Assembly (NCBI RefSeq): GCF_051401765.1
Contig: NW_027480492.1
Span: forward strand, 1,674,001 to 1,738,000
Origin: Calliopsis andreniformis
Lineage: Eukaryota; Arthropoda; Insecta; Hymenoptera; Andrenidae
Direction of reading: 5' to 3'
Length of the DNA stretch: 64,000 nt
Below the pieces are notes generated by a model that searched no databases, was not told where the DNA came from, and saw nothing but the letters and a program-made list of their open reading frames with translations. Below, piece after piece: positions 63,501 to 64,000 of the stretch. Every line of letters begins with the position of its first letter. Within the stretch, counting starts at the first letter, position 1. The position numbers and the translations under genes are program-made.

Positions 63501-64000
63501 GAGGATTGAAGATAGAGTATTGAGGATTGAAGATTGAGGATTGAGGATTGAGGATTGAGGATTGAGGATTGAGGATTGAGGATTGAAGATTGAGTATTGA
63601 GGATTGAAGATTGAGGTTTGAGGACTGAGGATTGAGAATTGAGGATTGAGGATTGAGGATCGAGGATTTAGGATTGAGGATTGAGGATTGAGAATTGAGG
63701 GATGAGGATGAGGGCTGAGGGTTGAGGATTGAGGTTTGAGGATTGAGGATTGAGGGTTGAGGATTGAAGATTGAGGATTGGGTATTGAGGATTGAAGAAT
63801 GAGGATTGAGGATTGAAGATAGACGATTGAGGCTTGAGAATTGAGGATTGAGAATTGAGGACTGAGGATTGAAGAATGAGCATTGAAGATTGTGGATTGA
63901 GGATTGAGGATTGAGGATTGAGGATTGAAGATTGAGGATTGTGGACTGAGTGTTGAGAGTTGAGTGATGAGAATTGACGTTTGTGAATAGAGATTTGAAG
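60560..64000 (+). repeat. Most scrambled part of the array; 2.36 kb without a module
   Basis: Modules occur at 61051, 61610 and 63965 only. The 61051 copy is cut short: after GATATTCTATTGGGGATTG it continues with GAGTATTGAGGGTTGAATATTG instead of the usual GACAACTGATTGTTGAGG half. From 61780 to 63943 no module landmark is present. Sub-blocks are shuffled, including a roughly 300-bp repeat at 62161-62460 and 62811-63110 (offset 650) and copies of the GAGGATTTAGAGTTGAGG and GAGGGATGAGGATGAGG segments. A perfect heptamer run of about nine units lies near 63231-63293. Confidence 0.75.

Larger units (their letters stand above)
1..64000 (+). repeat. GGATTGA heptamer satellite array filling the window
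   Basis: The whole window is tandem, degenerate copies of a 7-bp unit whose commonest form on the + strand is GGATTGA. Common variants are GGATTGAA, GGACTGA, GGGTTGA, GTATTGA, GAATTGA, GGAATGA and GGATTCA. Some monomers are 6 or 8 bp, so the register drifts locally. The + strand is rich in G and almost free of C. The array is cut by both window edges. No unrelated sequence of even about 50 bp interrupts it: I see no transposon, no unique spacer and no gene. Size and nested structure suggest eukaryotic satellite DNA (inference); I cannot name the species or chromosomal location. Confidence 0.97.

Noticed and set aside
431..63965. CRISPR array (conserved module as repeat, filler as spacer)
   Set aside because: The module is far too long, spacing varies from about 0.26 to over 2 kb, the filler is itself the heptamer repeat, and there are no cas genes.
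1..64000. Dozens of minus-strand open frames of 61-528 codons as protein genes
   Set aside because: All translate to the same degenerate seven-residue cycle, overlap one another in several frames of one strand, begin wherever a mutated unit gives CAT on the + strand, and end where a variant such as TTCA creates a stop. This is expected from a stop-free heptamer and is no evidence of a gene.
1..64000. Telomeric or interstitial telomeric repeat
   Set aside because: TTGAGGA is not TTAGGG, TTTAGGG or another standard telomere unit that I know. The array is heavily diverged with higher-order structure, and no homogeneous terminal tract is seen. A subtelomeric location remains possible but unsupported.
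1..64000. tRNA, rRNA or other structured RNA genes
   Set aside because: The + strand lacks enough C for stable stems, and no T-loop, anticodon-arm or rRNA core sequence was seen on either strand.

Overview
The window is one uninterrupted satellite (minisatellite-type) array. From base 1 to base 64000 the + strand is built from a degenerate 7-bp monomer, GGATTGA (equivalently TTGAGGA). I find no protein gene, RNA gene, transposable element, CRISPR array, promoter or origin that I can support. The array runs off both ends. The + strand is G-rich and contains only a few percent C, so the two strands are very asymmetric. An array of this size, with nested higher-order repeats and no coding sequence, suggests a eukaryotic heterochromatic, subtelomeric or pericentromeric region. 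That is inference: nothing in the window identifies a taxon.

There are three levels of organisation. Level 1 is the heptamer. Level 2 is a recurrent diverged module of roughly 170-190 bp. I located about 94 copies by eye, starting near a TGATGAGAATTGATG landmark. They are separated by variable heptamer filler, giving centre-to-centre spacings that are mostly 430-950 bp and recur as fixed values (454, 539, 580, 601, 608, 657, 774, 852, 901). Within the module the spacing is locked: in every copy I measured, the landmark and a downstream GACTGAGGGCTGA block lie 119 bp (17 x 7) apart. A second module class (GTGTTGAGAATTGATG) occurs 14 times. Level 3 is a nested series of large duplications with offsets of 7763, 8526, 3821, 7936, 565, 15922, 3131, 580, 15260, 7769, 2551, 2230 and 650 bp.

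Layout: 1-8.1 kb is a mosaic of blocks that recur downstream. 12.3-15.9 kb repeats 4.5-8.1 kb at +7763 bp. 16.8-19.6 kb repeats 12.9-15.8 kb at about +3821. 19.6-22.1 kb repeats 11.7-14.1 kb at about +7936. 21.5-22.6 kb carries a 565-bp tandem duplication. 23.5-26 kb repeats 7.6-10 kb at +15922. 29.7-35.1 kb contains a 3131-bp tandem duplication followed by a 580-bp one. 35.66-46.7 kb is an almost unchanged copy of 20.4-31.4 kb at +15260. 46.7-50.6 kb repeats 38.9-42.9 kb at +7769. 49.5-54.6 kb is a 2551-bp tandem pair. 53.8-60.5 kb is a patchwork of earlier blocks. 60.5-64 kb is the most scrambled part and includes a 2.36-kb stretch without a module.

All long open reading frames lie on the minus strand and are artefacts of the repeat. 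The complementary heptamer has no stop codon in any frame, and all three frames read the same seven-codon cycle (Ile-Leu-Asn-Pro-Gln-Ser-Ser). I do not annotate them as genes. The interest of the window is its record of repeated unequal exchange and the length-locked modules inside an otherwise length-labile array.
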